Assembly: GCF_036057275.1 (NCBI RefSeq)
Contig: NZ_CP107945.1
Coordinates: 6,758,001 to 6,822,000, forward strand
Direction: 5' to 3'
DNA length: 64,000 nucleotides
DNA from: Streptomyces sp. NBC_00390
Lineage (GTDB): Bacteria > Actinomycetota > Actinomycetes > Streptomycetales > Streptomycetaceae
This document shows positions 33,633 through 42,513 of the stretch, in pieces; position 1 is the stretch's first letter, and each line of letters opens with the position of its first letter. A program made the position numbers and the translations under genes. Below the pieces are notes generated by a model, which saw only the letters and a program-made list of their open reading frames with translations, was not told where the DNA came from and ran no database searches.

Positions 33633-35222
33633 GTGAAGGCACGTAACAAGTGGCTGACGGCCCCGCTCGCGGCGGGGCTGGCTGCCGGTCTGCTGAGCGG
33701 CTGCGGCGACGAGGGAAGCGGTTCCGGAGACTCCGGCGGTAGCTCACTGGTCATAGGCATGTCGGACGAGGTCCTGTCCACGGACCCGGCGGCAGGCTAC
33801 GACCCGGGGTCCTGGCTGTTGTTCAACAACGTCTTCCAGTCACTGCTCAGCTTCCCCAAGGGGAGTTCGATGCCTGAGCCGGAGGCCGCCGAGAGCTGCG
33901 GCTTCGAAGGGTCCGGCAGCACGGTCTACCGCTGCAAACTGCGCGACGGTCTGAAGTTCAGCAACGGCAACCCGCTGACGTCCAAGGACGTGAAGTTCTC
34001 CTTCGACCGGGTACGGGAGATCGACAGCGAAGCGGGACCGATGCCGCTGCTGTCCACCATCGACGAGATCAGGACACCCGACGAGAAGACCGTCGTCTTC
34101 AAGCTGTCCGTCCCCGACGCCACCTTCCCGAGCAAGATCGCCTCGGGTGCGGGCTCCATCGTCGATCACCGCGAGTATCCGGCCGACGCCCTGCGCACCG
34201 ACGGAAAGGCGGTCGGCTCCGGCCCGTACAAGCTGGACTCGTACAGCAAGGAAGAGGCCGCCTTCTCGGTCAACGAGGACTACCGGGGAACCGCCGAGAC
34301 GCGGAACGCGGGCGTCACCCTCAAGTTCTTCCCCGGTGACCAGAAGGCGCTGGCATCGGCGCTGGGCGAGGGCGACGTCGACGTCGCCTACCGAGGACTG
34401 CCTGCCGAGGAGATCAGTGAGCTCCAGGGCTCGGCCGCCGCCGATGACCGGGGGATCGAGGTCGTCGAGGGATCCAGCGCGGAGGTCCAGCACCTGGTGT
34501 TCAACGTCGACGACCCGGTCGTCGGCAGGCTGGGTGTACGCAAGGCCATCGCCTACCTCATCGACCGCGACGCCCTGGTGCGGGACGTCTACCAGTCCAC
34601 GGCGACCCCGCTGTACTCGATCATCCCGGCCGGCATCGCCGGCCACAACACCGCCTTCTTCGACCTGTACGGCGGCGAACCGCAGCCGCAGAAGGCGGAG
34701 CAGGCCCTGCGTTCCGCCGGAATCAGCGGCAAGGTGAAGCTCACCCTCTGGTCCACCCCGAGCCGCTACGGCCCGGCGACCGACCAGGAGTTCAAGGTGA
34801 TCGCCAAGCAGCTCAACGCCAGCGGGCTGTTCGACGCGACCGTCAAGTCGGTCGACTTCGAGGAGTACGAGAAGGGCATCGCCGCCGGGAAGTACGGCGT
34901 CTACGTCAAGGGCTGGGTCCCTGACTACCCCGACCCCGACAACTTCACGCAGCCGTTCTTCGGCGAGGGCAACGTCCTCGGCAACAACTACGACAACAAG
35001 CGGATCACCGGCTCGATCCTGCCCGAGGCCGCAGGCGAATCCGACCGGACCGCCGTCGACAAGCCGTATGTCGAGCTGCAGAATCTCGTCGCTCAGGAGC
35101 TGCCCATCCTGCCGCTCTGGCAGGGCAAGCAGTACGCCGTGGCCCGAGGCGACGTCGCCGGTCTCCAGTGGACCCTGGATGCCTCCACCGTCTTCCGGTT
35201 CTGGGAGATCGAGAAGGCCTGA
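33633..35222 (+). CDS. family 5 (peptide-type) ABC solute-binding lipoprotein, paralogue
   Basis: 529 residues with the same layout as the gene before it: signal peptide, lipobox LSGC, Gly/Ser linker and SBP_bac_5 body. Many segments are nearly shared, such as YRCKLRDGLKFSNGNPLTSKDVKFSF (parts), VPDATFPSKIASG, and a C-terminal LPLWQGKQYAVARG. This shows tandem duplication with clear divergence elsewhere. The GTG at 33633 has an aaagg site. The pair looks co-transcribed. It ends at a hairpin shared with the convergent response regulator gene. The ligand is unknown. Confidence 0.88.
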   Translation: MKARNKWLTAPLAAGLAAGLLSGCGDEGSGSGDSGGSSLVIGMSDEVLSTDPAAGYDPGSWLLFNNVFQSLLSFPKGSSMPEPEAAESCGFEGSGSTVYRCKLRDGLKFSNGNPLTSKDVKFSFDRVREIDSEAGPMPLLSTIDEIRTPDEKTVVFKLSVPDATFPSKIASGAGSIVDHREYPADALRTDGKAVGSGPYKLDSYSKEEAAFSVNEDYRGTAETRNAGVTLKFFPGDQKALASALGEGDVDVAYRGLPAEEISELQGSAAADDRGIEVVEGSSAEVQHLVFNVDDPVVGRLGVRKAIAYLIDRDALVRDVYQSTATPLYSIIPAGIAGHNTAFFDLYGGEPQPQKAEQALRSAGISGKVKLTLWSTPSRYGPATDQEFKVIAKQLNASGLFDATVKSVDFEEYEKGIAAGKYGVYVKGWVPDYPDPDNFTQPFFGEGNVLGNNYDNKRITGSILPEAAGESDRTAVDKPYVELQNLVAQELPILPLWQGKQYAVARGDVAGLQWTLDASTVFRFWEIEKA

Positions 35223-35234
35223 GGACCCCGCCCC

Positions 35235-35265
35235 GCGCCCCGGACGTCACTGTGCGCCGGGGCGC
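35235..35265. terminator. bidirectional terminator
   Basis: 9-bp stem (gcgccccgg, 35235-35243, with ccggggcgc, 35257-35265). It lies between the solute-binding gene and the convergent response regulator, overlapping the latter's stop codon. Confidence 0.6.
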
Positions 35266-35918
35266 ACCAGGCCGCTCTCGTACGCGTACACCGCGGCCTG
35301 GACCCGGTCCCGCAGACCCAGCTTGGTCAGCACATGGCCCACGTGCGTCTTGACCGTCGTCTCGCTGACGAACAGATCCGCGGCGATCTCCGCATTGGAC
35401 AGACCCCGCGCGACCAGCTTGAGCACCTCCACCTCGCGCTCGGTCAGCGTGTGCAACGTGTCCGGAACCGGGGCGTCGCCGGAGGGCAGATGGTCCGCGT
35501 ACTTGTCGAGCAGCCGGCGGGTGATGCTCGGCGCCAGCATCGCCTCGCCCGCCGCGACCACCCGGATCGCCTGAACCAGCTCATCGGCGGGCGCGTCCTT
35601 GAGCAGGAAGCCGCTCGCGCCGGCCCGCAGCGCCTCCACCACGTACTCGTCCAGATCGAATGTGGTCAGCACCAGCACCTTCGCCGGACCGTCGCGTCCC
35701 GGCCCGGTGATCTGCCGCGTCGCCTCCACGCCGTCCATGCGCGGCATCCGGATGTCCATCAGCACCACATCGGGCTGCAGGGCCCGGACCTGGTCGAGAG
35801 CCTGGAGGCCGTCCCCGGCCTCACCGACGACCGCAATGTCCTGCTCCGCCTCCAGGATCATCCGGAAACCGGTACGCAGCAGTGGTTGGTCGTCGACCAG
35901 CAGGACGCGGATAGCCAC
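35247..35918 (-). CDS. NarL/LuxR-type response regulator
   Basis: A 223-residue two-component regulator. The receiver domain (1-120) has the acidic pair Asp9-Asp10, the phosphoacceptor Asp55 in VVLMDIRMPRMDG, Thr in VLTTFD and Lys in FLLKDAPADE. The LuxR HTH (about 158-215) reads LTEREVEVLKLVARGLSNAEIA in part, then VKTHVGHVLTKLGL. The GTG at 35918 has a strong site (aaggagt). No histidine kinase gene is adjacent. The upstream neighbour in the same direction is a nuclease gene ending 13 bases earlier, so the two are probably one transcript. The cognate kinase, if any, is elsewhere. Confidence 0.9.
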   Translation of the reverse strand: MAIRVLLVDDQPLLRTGFRMILEAEQDIAVVGEAGDGLQALDQVRALQPDVVLMDIRMPRMDGVEATRQITGPGRDGPAKVLVLTTFDLDEYVVEALRAGASGFLLKDAPADELVQAIRVVAAGEAMLAPSITRRLLDKYADHLPSGDAPVPDTLHTLTEREVEVLKLVARGLSNAEIAADLFVSETTVKTHVGHVLTKLGLRDRVQAAVYAYESGLVRPGAQ

Positions 35919-35931
35919 GGGGACTCCTTCT

Positions 35932-36810
35932 CTAGACCGGACCCATTTTGCCCTGGCCATCCTCGCCCGGTCCCGCCGGGGAAACGCTCAGCGGATATAC
36001 CGGGGGAGTGCCTCCGAATTCCGGACAGACTGCCTGGTGGTCGCACCAGCCGCACAGCTTCGTCGGCCGAGGCCGCCAGTCACCTGTCTCGGTCGCCAGC
36101 TTGATCGCGTCCCACAGGGCCAGCAGCTTGCGCTCCATGCGCTCCAGATCCGCCGGCACCGGGTCGTACGTCAGCACATCGCCGCTGCCCAGATACACCA
36201 GCTGCAGCCGGCGCGGCAGCACGCTCTTGAGCCGCCAGATCACCAGCGCATAGAACTTCATCTGGAACAGCGCGCCCTCGCTGTACTCGGGGCGGGGCGC
36301 CTTGCCCGTCTTGTAGTCGACGATCCGCACTTCGCCCGTCGGTGCGATGTCCACCCGGTCGATCACCCCGCGCAGCCGCAGCCCCGACTCCAGCTCCGTC
36401 TCGACGAACATCTCCCGCTCGGCCGGCTCGAGACGTGTCGGATCCTCCAGCGTGAACCAGCGGTCCACCAGCTGCTCCGCCTCGCCCAGCCAGCGCGTCA
36501 GCCGCTCGCCGCCCTCGTCCTCGGCGAACAGCTCGCTCAACTCCGGCTTCGACTCGAGCAGCCGGTTCCACTGGCCCGGGATCATCGCCTTCGCCCGCGG
36601 TGCCGTGCGCTCGACCGCCGGATCGTCGAAGAGCCGCTCCAGCACCGCATGGACCAGCGTCCCGCGGGTCGCCGCCTCACTCGGCTTCTCCGGCAGCCTG
36701 TCGATGACGCGGAAGCGGTACAGCAGGGGACACTGCATGAAGTCGCCGGCCCGCGAAGGCGACAGCGAGCTCGGCTGGGTGCCCCGCTCGGGCTGCTGGC
36801 TCTCAGTCAT
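35932..36810 (-). CDS. RecB-like PD-(D/E)XK exonuclease
   Basis: A 292-residue protein of the Cas4/AddB-like RecB nuclease group. An N-terminal LSPSRAGDFMQCPLLYRFRV carries the first Cys. RGTLVHAVLERL gives the conserved His. The nuclease core is GVIDRVDIA with VRIVDYKTGKAPR (Asp and YKTG Lys). The C-terminal Cys triad LCGWCDHQAVCP completes a probable 4Fe-4S site. No helicase is fused. It should process DNA ends in repair. The ATG at 36810 starts a run continuing into the response regulator gene. Confidence 0.85.
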   Translation of the reverse strand: MTESQQPERGTQPSSLSPSRAGDFMQCPLLYRFRVIDRLPEKPSEAATRGTLVHAVLERLFDDPAVERTAPRAKAMIPGQWNRLLESKPELSELFAEDEGGERLTRWLGEAEQLVDRWFTLEDPTRLEPAEREMFVETELESGLRLRGVIDRVDIAPTGEVRIVDYKTGKAPRPEYSEGALFQMKFYALVIWRLKSVLPRRLQLVYLGSGDVLTYDPVPADLERMERKLLALWDAIKLATETGDWRPRPTKLCGWCDHQAVCPEFGGTPPVYPLSVSPAGPGEDGQGKMGPV

Positions 36811-36918
36811 GACTCAGACCCTACGGCCCGCCACTGACAGCCAGCGGCATACCATCGACGTCAGACCCTCGCGCACTGCATGATCGAGCGAGCGACGCAT
36901 TTGCAACGAAGGGAACCC

Positions 36919-38166
36919 GTGAACGAGGACGACGCGAGCGGCGAGCGCAAGCGGCCGCAGTCCGGAGCGGGGAAGACGGACCCCGAAGGCCGCGAAGAGC
37001 GCCGCTCCGGCGAACCGGGCGGCGGCATTCTCATGGGCCGCCCCTTCGGCGTCCCTGTCTACGTCGCACCCAGCTGGTTCGTCGTCGCCGCCCTGATCAC
37101 CTGGATCTTCGGCGACCAACTCGACCGTGTCCTGCCCGAACTCGGCGCCCTGCGCTATCTCGTCTCCCTCTTCTTCGCGGTCGCCTTCTACGCCTCCGTG
37201 CTCGTCCATGAACTGGCCCACGCCGTGGCAGGCCTGCGCTTCAAGCTGCCGGTGCGCCGCATCCAGCTCCAGTTCTTCGGCGGTGCCACCGAGTTCGAGA
37301 AGGAGTCCGAGAGCCCCGGCCGCGAGTTCGTGCTCGCCTTCGTGGGGCCTCTGCTCTCGCTCGTCCTGGCCGGGGTCTTCTACCTCGGCATGCAGGCCGT
37401 GGAGCCCGGCACCGTGCCCGGGGTGCTGCTCGCCGGGCTGATGATCTCCAACCTGATCGTCGCCGCGTTCAACCTGCTGCCCGGTCTCCCGCTGGACGGC
37501 GGCCGCATGCTGCGCGCCGTCGTGTGGAAGATCAGCGGCAGGCCCATGACGGGCACCGTCGCCGCCGCCTGGGTCGGCCGCGCCCTTGCCGTCGCCGTCC
37601 TCATCGGCCTCCCGCTGCTCACCCACACCGGGGCGCTGGGCAACGCGACCGAGGACATCGGCGGCATGGAGACGGTGATGGACGCGCTCCTCGCCGCCAT
37701 CCTGGCCGCGATCATCTGGACCGGTGCGGGCAACAGCCTGCGTATGGCGAGGCTGCGCGAGCACCTGCCCGAGCTGGCCGCCCGCGCGCTCACCCGGCGC
37801 GCGGTCCCCGTCGAGTCCGACACCCCGCTCTCCGAGGCCCTGCGCCGCGCCAACGAAGCCGGAGCGCGCGCCCTGGTCGTCGTCGACGGCCAAGGCGAGC
37901 CGACCGCGATCGTCCGCGAAACGGCCATCGTCGGCGTCCCCGAGCACCGCCGCCCCTGGGTGGCCGTCAGCGGCCTGGCCCAGGAGCTCACCGACGGCAT
38001 GAGGATCCCGGCCGAGCTGGCCGGCGAAGCCCTGCTCGACAAGCTCCGCTCCTCCCCGGCGACGGAGTACCTGGTGGTGGAGGAGACCGGCGAGATCTAC
38101 GGTGTCCTGTCCACGGCGGACGTGGAACGCGCCTTCGTCGCCGCCATGGCGCGGCCGTCTTCCTGA
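36919..38166 (+). CDS. M50 family intramembrane zinc protease with CBS domains
   Basis: A 415-residue site-2-protease-type rhomboid-unrelated protease of the SpoIVFB branch. After a charged N-terminal tail, membrane helices hold the zinc motif HELAHA and, later, LPGLPLDGGRMLRA, whose Asp is the third ligand. The C-terminal half (about 300-410) carries paired CBS domains (ARALVVVDGQGEPTAIV and YLVVEETGEIYGVLS), which probably sense adenine nucleotides. Such proteases cut membrane-bound regulators. The GTG at 36919 has an aaggga site. It is divergent from the nuclease gene, 108 bases apart. The substrate is unknown. Confidence 0.87.
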   Translation: MNEDDASGERKRPQSGAGKTDPEGREERRSGEPGGGILMGRPFGVPVYVAPSWFVVAALITWIFGDQLDRVLPELGALRYLVSLFFAVAFYASVLVHELAHAVAGLRFKLPVRRIQLQFFGGATEFEKESESPGREFVLAFVGPLLSLVLAGVFYLGMQAVEPGTVPGVLLAGLMISNLIVAAFNLLPGLPLDGGRMLRAVVWKISGRPMTGTVAAAWVGRALAVAVLIGLPLLTHTGALGNATEDIGGMETVMDALLAAILAAIIWTGAGNSLRMARLREHLPELAARALTRRAVPVESDTPLSEALRRANEAGARALVVVDGQGEPTAIVRETAIVGVPEHRRPWVAVSGLAQELTDGMRIPAELAGEALLDKLRSSPATEYLVVEETGEIYGVLSTADVERAFVAAMARPSS

Positions 38167-38361
38167 GCGCTCGCGCCGGCCGCCTGAGGGTGCCCCGAGG
38201 GTCGTCCGTGCCCGGTCCCCCATGCGGCGAAGCCGCAGACGCAGCCCTCGCGATCGCCGCACTCCTGACGGACCTCGTCCGGGAAACCCGCCCGTCCGGC
38301 GCCGGCGGCCGACGGGCCTCGCGCCGCCCGCCTCGTGGTCACCGCCCCCGGCTGCGCCCGG

Positions 38362-38367
38362 TAGGCT
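38362..38367 (+). promoter_or_regulatory. -10 box giving a leaderless trmI mRNA
   Basis: TAGGCT lies 6 bases before the ATG of the methyltransferase gene, and no ribosome site is present. Confidence 0.45.
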
Positions 38368-38373
38368 GGTCAC

Positions 38374-39261
38374 ATGTCCGAACCGACCGGTGCCGCCCGC
38401 CGTCGCGGGCCCTTCAAGGTCGGGGACCAGGTCCAGCTCACCGACCCCAAGGGACGCCACTACACGTTCACGCTCGAGGCCGGGAAGAACTTCCACACCC
38501 ACAAGGGTTCCTTCCCGCACGACGAGCTGATCGGCGCTCCCGAGGGCAGTGTTGTCCGAACCACGGGAAACGTCGCCTACCTCGCGTTGCGCCCCCTGCT
38601 CCCCGACTACGTCCTGTCCATGCCCCGCGGTGCCGCCGTGGTCTACCCCAAGGACGCGGGGCAGATCCTGGCCTTCGCCGACATCTTCGCCGGCGCGCGC
38701 GTCGTCGAGGCGGGGGTGGGTTCCGGCTCGCTCAGCGCCTTCCTGCTGCGCGCCATCGGCGACCACGGCATGCTGCACTCCTACGAGCGCCGCCAGGACT
38801 TCGCGGAAATCGCCCAGCAGAACGTGGAGCGCTACTTCGGCGGCCCGCACCCCGCCTGGCAGCTCACCGTGGGCGATCTCCAGGACAACCTGACCGACGC
38901 CGACGTCGACCGCGTCATCCTGGACATGCTCGCCCCCTGGGAGTGCCTGGAGGCCGTCTCCAAGGCGCTCGTGCCCGGCGGCATCCTGTGCTGCTACGTG
39001 GCGACCACCACCCAGCTCGCGCGCACCGTCGAGTCCATCCGTGAGATCGGCTGTTTCGCCGAGCCGCAGCCGTGGGAGTCGATGATCCGCAACTGGCACG
39101 TCGAGGGCCTGGCCGTCCGCCCGGACCACCGGATGATCGGGCACACGGGTTTCCTCGTCACCGCCCGCCGTCTCGCCGACGGTGTGGAGCCGCCGATGCG
39201 CCGCCGCCGGCCCGCCAAGGGTGCGTACGGCGAGGACTACGAAGGCCCCAACAAGGGCTGA
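38374..39261 (+). CDS. trmI: tRNA (adenine-58-N1) methyltransferase
   Basis: A 295-residue AdoMet-dependent enzyme that makes m1A58 in the T loop of tRNAs. The small N-terminal beta domain (GPFKVGDQVQLTDPKGRHY in part) precedes the Rossmann methyltransferase. That domain has RVVEAGVGSGSLSAFLLRA (AdoMet loop), an acidic strand (LHSYERRQDF), and VDRVILDMLAPWECL. The C-terminus has VRPDHRMIGHTGFLVTARR, typical of TrmI. Length matches actinobacterial TrmI. It appears to be leaderless. A 15-bp terminator follows. Confidence 0.92.
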   Translation: MSEPTGAARRRGPFKVGDQVQLTDPKGRHYTFTLEAGKNFHTHKGSFPHDELIGAPEGSVVRTTGNVAYLALRPLLPDYVLSMPRGAAVVYPKDAGQILAFADIFAGARVVEAGVGSGSLSAFLLRAIGDHGMLHSYERRQDFAEIAQQNVERYFGGPHPAWQLTVGDLQDNLTDADVDRVILDMLAPWECLEAVSKALVPGGILCCYVATTTQLARTVESIREIGCFAEPQPWESMIRNWHVEGLAVRPDHRMIGHTGFLVTARRLADGVEPPMRRRRPAKGAYGEDYEGPNKG

Positions 39262-39291
39262 ACCGCCCGATCCTGCGCACAACGCACCCAC

Positions 39292-39335
39292 GCCGCCGCC
39301 GAGTTCCCGTGCCATACGGAGAACTCGGCGGCGGC
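39292..39335 (+). terminator. terminator after trmI
   Basis: 15-bp perfect stem (gccgccgccgagttc, 39292-39306, with 39321-39335), 14-base loop, followed by tcctcgtgttg. Confidence 0.75.
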
Positions 39336-39491
39336 GTCCTCGTGTTGCCGTCGTGCCGCGCTCGAGCCGTACTCGGGTATTTCTTGCGTTGCCATTGCGA
39401 CGAAGTGCGGACCCCAGTGTTCCGCCCGGGTGTGACGTATGGCACGATGCGAGCCACCCCACCGGCACCGCCTTCTCAGGAGACTCCCCGC

Positions 39492-40067
39492 GTGCAGAAC
39501 TCCGCCGTCCCGGACCTCGCGCACACCCACGCCCGCCCGGTGCACTGGCTGGCCACCGCGACGGCGATGGCCGCGGTCGTCGCGGGTGCCGGACTGCTCC
39601 AGCCCGATGCCGCCACCGCCTCACAGCCAGGCGCCCCGCGGACCACCACGGCAGCGGCCCCGCTGCCGGCGCCCGACCCTGCGGATGTGGCGCTACCGCT
39701 CGAGTGCGGGGGAGCGAAGAGCCTGGTCACGCACAAGGTGACCGGCGACCTCGACGGCGACGGCACCCCCGAGACGGTGGCGGCGGCCCGCTGCGACGCA
39801 GGCTCCGGCACCCCGCCGAGCGGCATCTATGTGCTGGCCGGCAGCCGGGAGGGCAGCCCCCGTGTCGTCGCGACCCTGGTCGCGCCCGCCGAGAAGCGGA
39901 GCGTCAAGGAGATCGCCGTACGTGACGGCGCGATCACCGCGACCCTGCTCGGGTACTCCTCGCCCGAGGTGCCGAGCTGCTGCCCGGACCTGCGGGAGAC
40001 GGTCAAGTGGCAGTGGCAGGGAGGGACGTTCGTCCGCACCGCCCAGCCTCAGGCGCAGGGTGTGTGA
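39492..40067 (+). CDS. secreted protein with a Ca-binding-like DxDxDG loop
   Basis: A 191-residue exported protein of unknown function. A long N-region precedes a hydrophobic signal segment (ATATAMAAVVAGAGLL), then an Ala/Pro-rich linker. The mature part has VTGDLDGDGTPETVAAARC, whose DLDGDGTPE resembles FG-GAP/EF-hand calcium loops. Four cysteines (LECGG, AARCD, SCCPD) could form disulphides. The GTG at 39492 has a good site (caggag). The gene is convergent with the ferredoxin gene, with only 4 bases between them. Confidence 0.7.
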   Translation: MQNSAVPDLAHTHARPVHWLATATAMAAVVAGAGLLQPDAATASQPGAPRTTTAAAPLPAPDPADVALPLECGGAKSLVTHKVTGDLDGDGTPETVAAARCDAGSGTPPSGIYVLAGSREGSPRVVATLVAPAEKRSVKEIAVRDGAITATLLGYSSPEVPSCCPDLRETVKWQWQGGTFVRTAQPQAQGV

Positions 40068-40071
40068 CGCG

Positions 40072-40383
40072 TCACTCTGCGTCGGGGCCGAAGACCTCGA
40101 CCCTGTCCGAAACGCGCCTGACGTGGATGCAGTCGCCCGGGCACTCCTTGGCCGAGTCCACCACGTCGTTCAGCAGCGGAAGCGGCACAGGCGTTGTGGC
40201 GCCCGGGTCCTGGAGCAGTTCGTCATCGGTGGACTTCACATAGGCAAGCCCGTCGATGTCCAGCTCGAAGACCTCCGGGGCGTACTGGACGCAGATGCCG
40301 TCGCCGGTGCAGAGGTCCTGGTCGATCCAGACCTCGAGCGCCTCACCGACGCCTTCGGAGGGAGCCTCGTGCTGCACGGTCAT
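40072..40383 (-). CDS. single-cluster ferredoxin
   Basis: A 103-residue electron carrier. The cluster ligands are Cys in DQDLCTGDGICVQYAP and the late pair in SAKECPGDCIHVRRV. This Cys spacing suggests one 3Fe-4S or 4Fe-4S cluster, as in ferredoxins that serve Streptomyces P450s. The chain is acidic, with an insertion of about 20 residues between the two halves. The ATG has a caggag site. It is divergent from arc, with 354 bases between the starts. The partner is unknown. Confidence 0.85.
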   Translation of the reverse strand: MTVQHEAPSEGVGEALEVWIDQDLCTGDGICVQYAPEVFELDIDGLAYVKSTDDELLQDPGATTPVPLPLLNDVVDSAKECPGDCIHVRRVSDRVEVFGPDAE

Positions 40384-40737
40384 ATCTCCTGCCGTTCCTT
40401 CGTCGGGTACAGCCCTGTGCTGTGTTCCGGGGACAACCCCCGGACCCCCGGCCGGTGAAGCAGGGCGCCGACGCCGGCCCCAGCGGGCCCGCGACGTGGA
40501 TCGCAGTGACGCAAGTCGTGCGAGCCGTGACGGGTGTTGAACGCTTCGACGATACAACCGCCCGCTTTCCGATGTTGCTGGGTGGGTATCGGGTGGGTAT
40601 TCCCCTGGCGTGAGGGAGAGCGCAAGGGTGAAGATCGGACACACCCCCTTCCGTCTTTAGTGATCTAGGGGTTTCAATCACCACCCACACAGGTAGGGTC
40701 AGGAAGCGTCCAGCTCCCCTTGGAGGAGGTGAGGACC
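40384..40737. other. divergent control region between ferredoxin and arc
   Basis: The ferredoxin ribosome site is at its left edge and the arc promoter candidate at its right edge (40670-40698). A direct repeat gtgggtatcgggtgggtat lies near 40580-40600. No small gene or RNA was recognised. Confidence 0.45.
40670..40698 (+). promoter_or_regulatory. candidate arc promoter
   Basis: GGTTTC (40670-40675), a 17-base spacer and TAGGGT (40693-40698). The same GGTTTCA element with an 18-base spacer precedes the -10 of pafA. The -35 is not the standard HrdB TTGAC form. Confidence 0.4.
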
Positions 40738-42504
40738 GTGGCAGCCCACGACGACGACATCAACCGCGGCATCCGGCCGGGGCGGGGGTCTGAAGACCCA
40801 GCCGGCCAGGTTGCCTATCTCGAGCAGGAAATCGCCGTCCTGCGCCGCAAGCTCGCCGACTCTCCGCGTCATACGAGGATTCTCGAAGAGCGGATCGTCG
40901 AGCTGCAGACCAACCTGGCCGGCGTGTCCGCTCAGAACGAGCGGCTCGCCAACACGCTCCGTGAGGCCCGCGACCAGATCGTGGCCCTCAAGGAGGAGGT
41001 CGACCGGCTCGCCCAGCCGCCGGCCGGCTTCGGTGTCTTCCTGCAGGCGATCGAGGACGGCACATGTGACATCTTCACCGGGGGCCGCAAGCTCCGGGTG
41101 AACGTGAGCCCCAGCGTCGAGCTCGACGAGCTCAAGCGCGGCCAGGAGGTCATGCTCAACGAGGCGCTCAACGTGGTCGAGGCCATGGAATTCGAGCGTG
41201 CCGGGGACATCGTCACCCTCAAGGAGATCCTCGAGGACGGCGAGCGTGCCCTGGTGATCGGCCACACCGACGAAGAGCGGGTGGTGCGGCTCGCGGAGCC
41301 GCTCATGGACATCACCATCCGTCCTGGTGACGCCCTGCTGCTCGAGCCCCGCTCGGGTTACGTCTACGAGGTCGTGCCCAAGAGCGAGGTCGAGGAACTG
41401 GTCCTCGAAGAGGTCCCGGACGTCGACTACGACAAGATCGGCGGTCTGGGCGGCCAGATCGAGATGATCCGCGACGCGGTCGAGCTGCCGTACCTCTACC
41501 CCGACCTGTTCAAGGAGCACGAACTGCGCCCGCCCAAGGGCATCCTGCTCTACGGTCCGCCCGGCTGCGGCAAGACGCTCATCGCCAAGGCCGTCGCCAA
41601 CTCCCTTGCCAAGAAGGTCGCCGAGGTCACCGGCCAGCCCGCCGGCAAGAGCTACTTCCTCAACATCAAGGGTCCCGAACTCCTGAACAAGTACGTCGGC
41701 GAGACCGAGCGGCACATCCGCCTCGTCTTCCAGCGTGCCCGGGAGAAGGCCAGCGAGGGCACCCCCGTCATCGTCTTCTTCGACGAGATGGAGTCCCTCT
41801 TCCGTACCCGTGGATCGGGTGTGAGCTCGGACGTCGAGAACACGATCGTCCCGCAGCTGCTCGCCGAGATCGACGGTGTGGAGGGCCTGGAGAACGTCAT
41901 CGTGATCGGCGCCTCCAACCGCGAGGACATGATCGACCCCGCGATCCTGCGGCCCGGCCGGCTCGACGTCAAGATCAAGATCGAGCGTCCGGACGCCGAG
42001 GCGGCCAGGGACATTTTCGCCAAGTACCTGACAGCCTCGCTGCCGCTGCACGCGGACGACCTGTCCGAGCACAGCGGGTCCAAGGAAGCCGCCGCCCACG
42101 CCATGATCCAGTCGGTCGTGGAACAGATGTACGCCGAAACCGAGGAGAACCGCTTCCTCGAGGTCACGTACGCCAACGGCGACAAGGAAGTCCTCTACTT
42201 CAAGGACTTCAACTCCGGAGCGATGATCCAGAACATCGTCGACCGGGCCAAGAAGATGGCCATCAAGGCATTCCTCGACCACAACCAGAAGGGCCTTCGG
42301 GTCTCCCACCTCCTCCAGGCCTGCGTGGACGAGTTCAAGGAGAACGAGGACCTGCCCAACACCACCAACCCGGACGACTGGGCCCGGATCTCCGGAAAGA
42401 AGGGCGAGCGGATCGTCTTCATCCGCACCCTCGTCACCGGGAAGCAGGGCGCCGACACCGGACGTTCCATCGACACGGTGGCCAACACCGGTCAGTACCT
42501 GTAA
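40738..42504 (+). CDS. arc: proteasome-associated ATPase ARC/Mpa
   Basis: A 588-residue AAA unfoldase that binds pupylated proteins and feeds them to the 20S proteasome. The N-terminal coiled coil (about 20-80) captures Pup. Two OB-fold regions (about 85-230) follow, then the AAA module with Walker A GPPGCGKT (about 272-279), Walker B VIVFFDEMES and the arginine-finger region RPGRLDVK. The C-terminus ends GQYL, whose penultimate Tyr docks on the proteasome ring. The GTG at 40738 has an extended site (ggaggaggtgagg). It heads the Pup-proteasome locus. Confidence 0.95.
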   Translation: MAAHDDDINRGIRPGRGSEDPAGQVAYLEQEIAVLRRKLADSPRHTRILEERIVELQTNLAGVSAQNERLANTLREARDQIVALKEEVDRLAQPPAGFGVFLQAIEDGTCDIFTGGRKLRVNVSPSVELDELKRGQEVMLNEALNVVEAMEFERAGDIVTLKEILEDGERALVIGHTDEERVVRLAEPLMDITIRPGDALLLEPRSGYVYEVVPKSEVEELVLEEVPDVDYDKIGGLGGQIEMIRDAVELPYLYPDLFKEHELRPPKGILLYGPPGCGKTLIAKAVANSLAKKVAEVTGQPAGKSYFLNIKGPELLNKYVGETERHIRLVFQRAREKASEGTPVIVFFDEMESLFRTRGSGVSSDVENTIVPQLLAEIDGVEGLENVIVIGASNREDMIDPAILRPGRLDVKIKIERPDAEAARDIFAKYLTASLPLHADDLSEHSGSKEAAAHAMIQSVVEQMYAETEENRFLEVTYANGDKEVLYFKDFNSGAMIQNIVDRAKKMAIKAFLDHNQKGLRVSHLLQACVDEFKENEDLPNTTNPDDWARISGKKGERIVFIRTLVTGKQGADTGRSIDTVANTGQYL

Positions 42505-42513
42505 CAGGCGGCA

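Noticed and set aside
35932..36810. RecB-like nuclease as a CRISPR Cas4
   Set aside because: No repeats or other cas genes are present; free-standing members of this nuclease group are common in actinobacteria.
36814..39624. 936-residue open frame antisense to the M50 protease and trmI
   Set aside because: Crosses intergenic DNA and a terminator, low-complexity composition, no domain.
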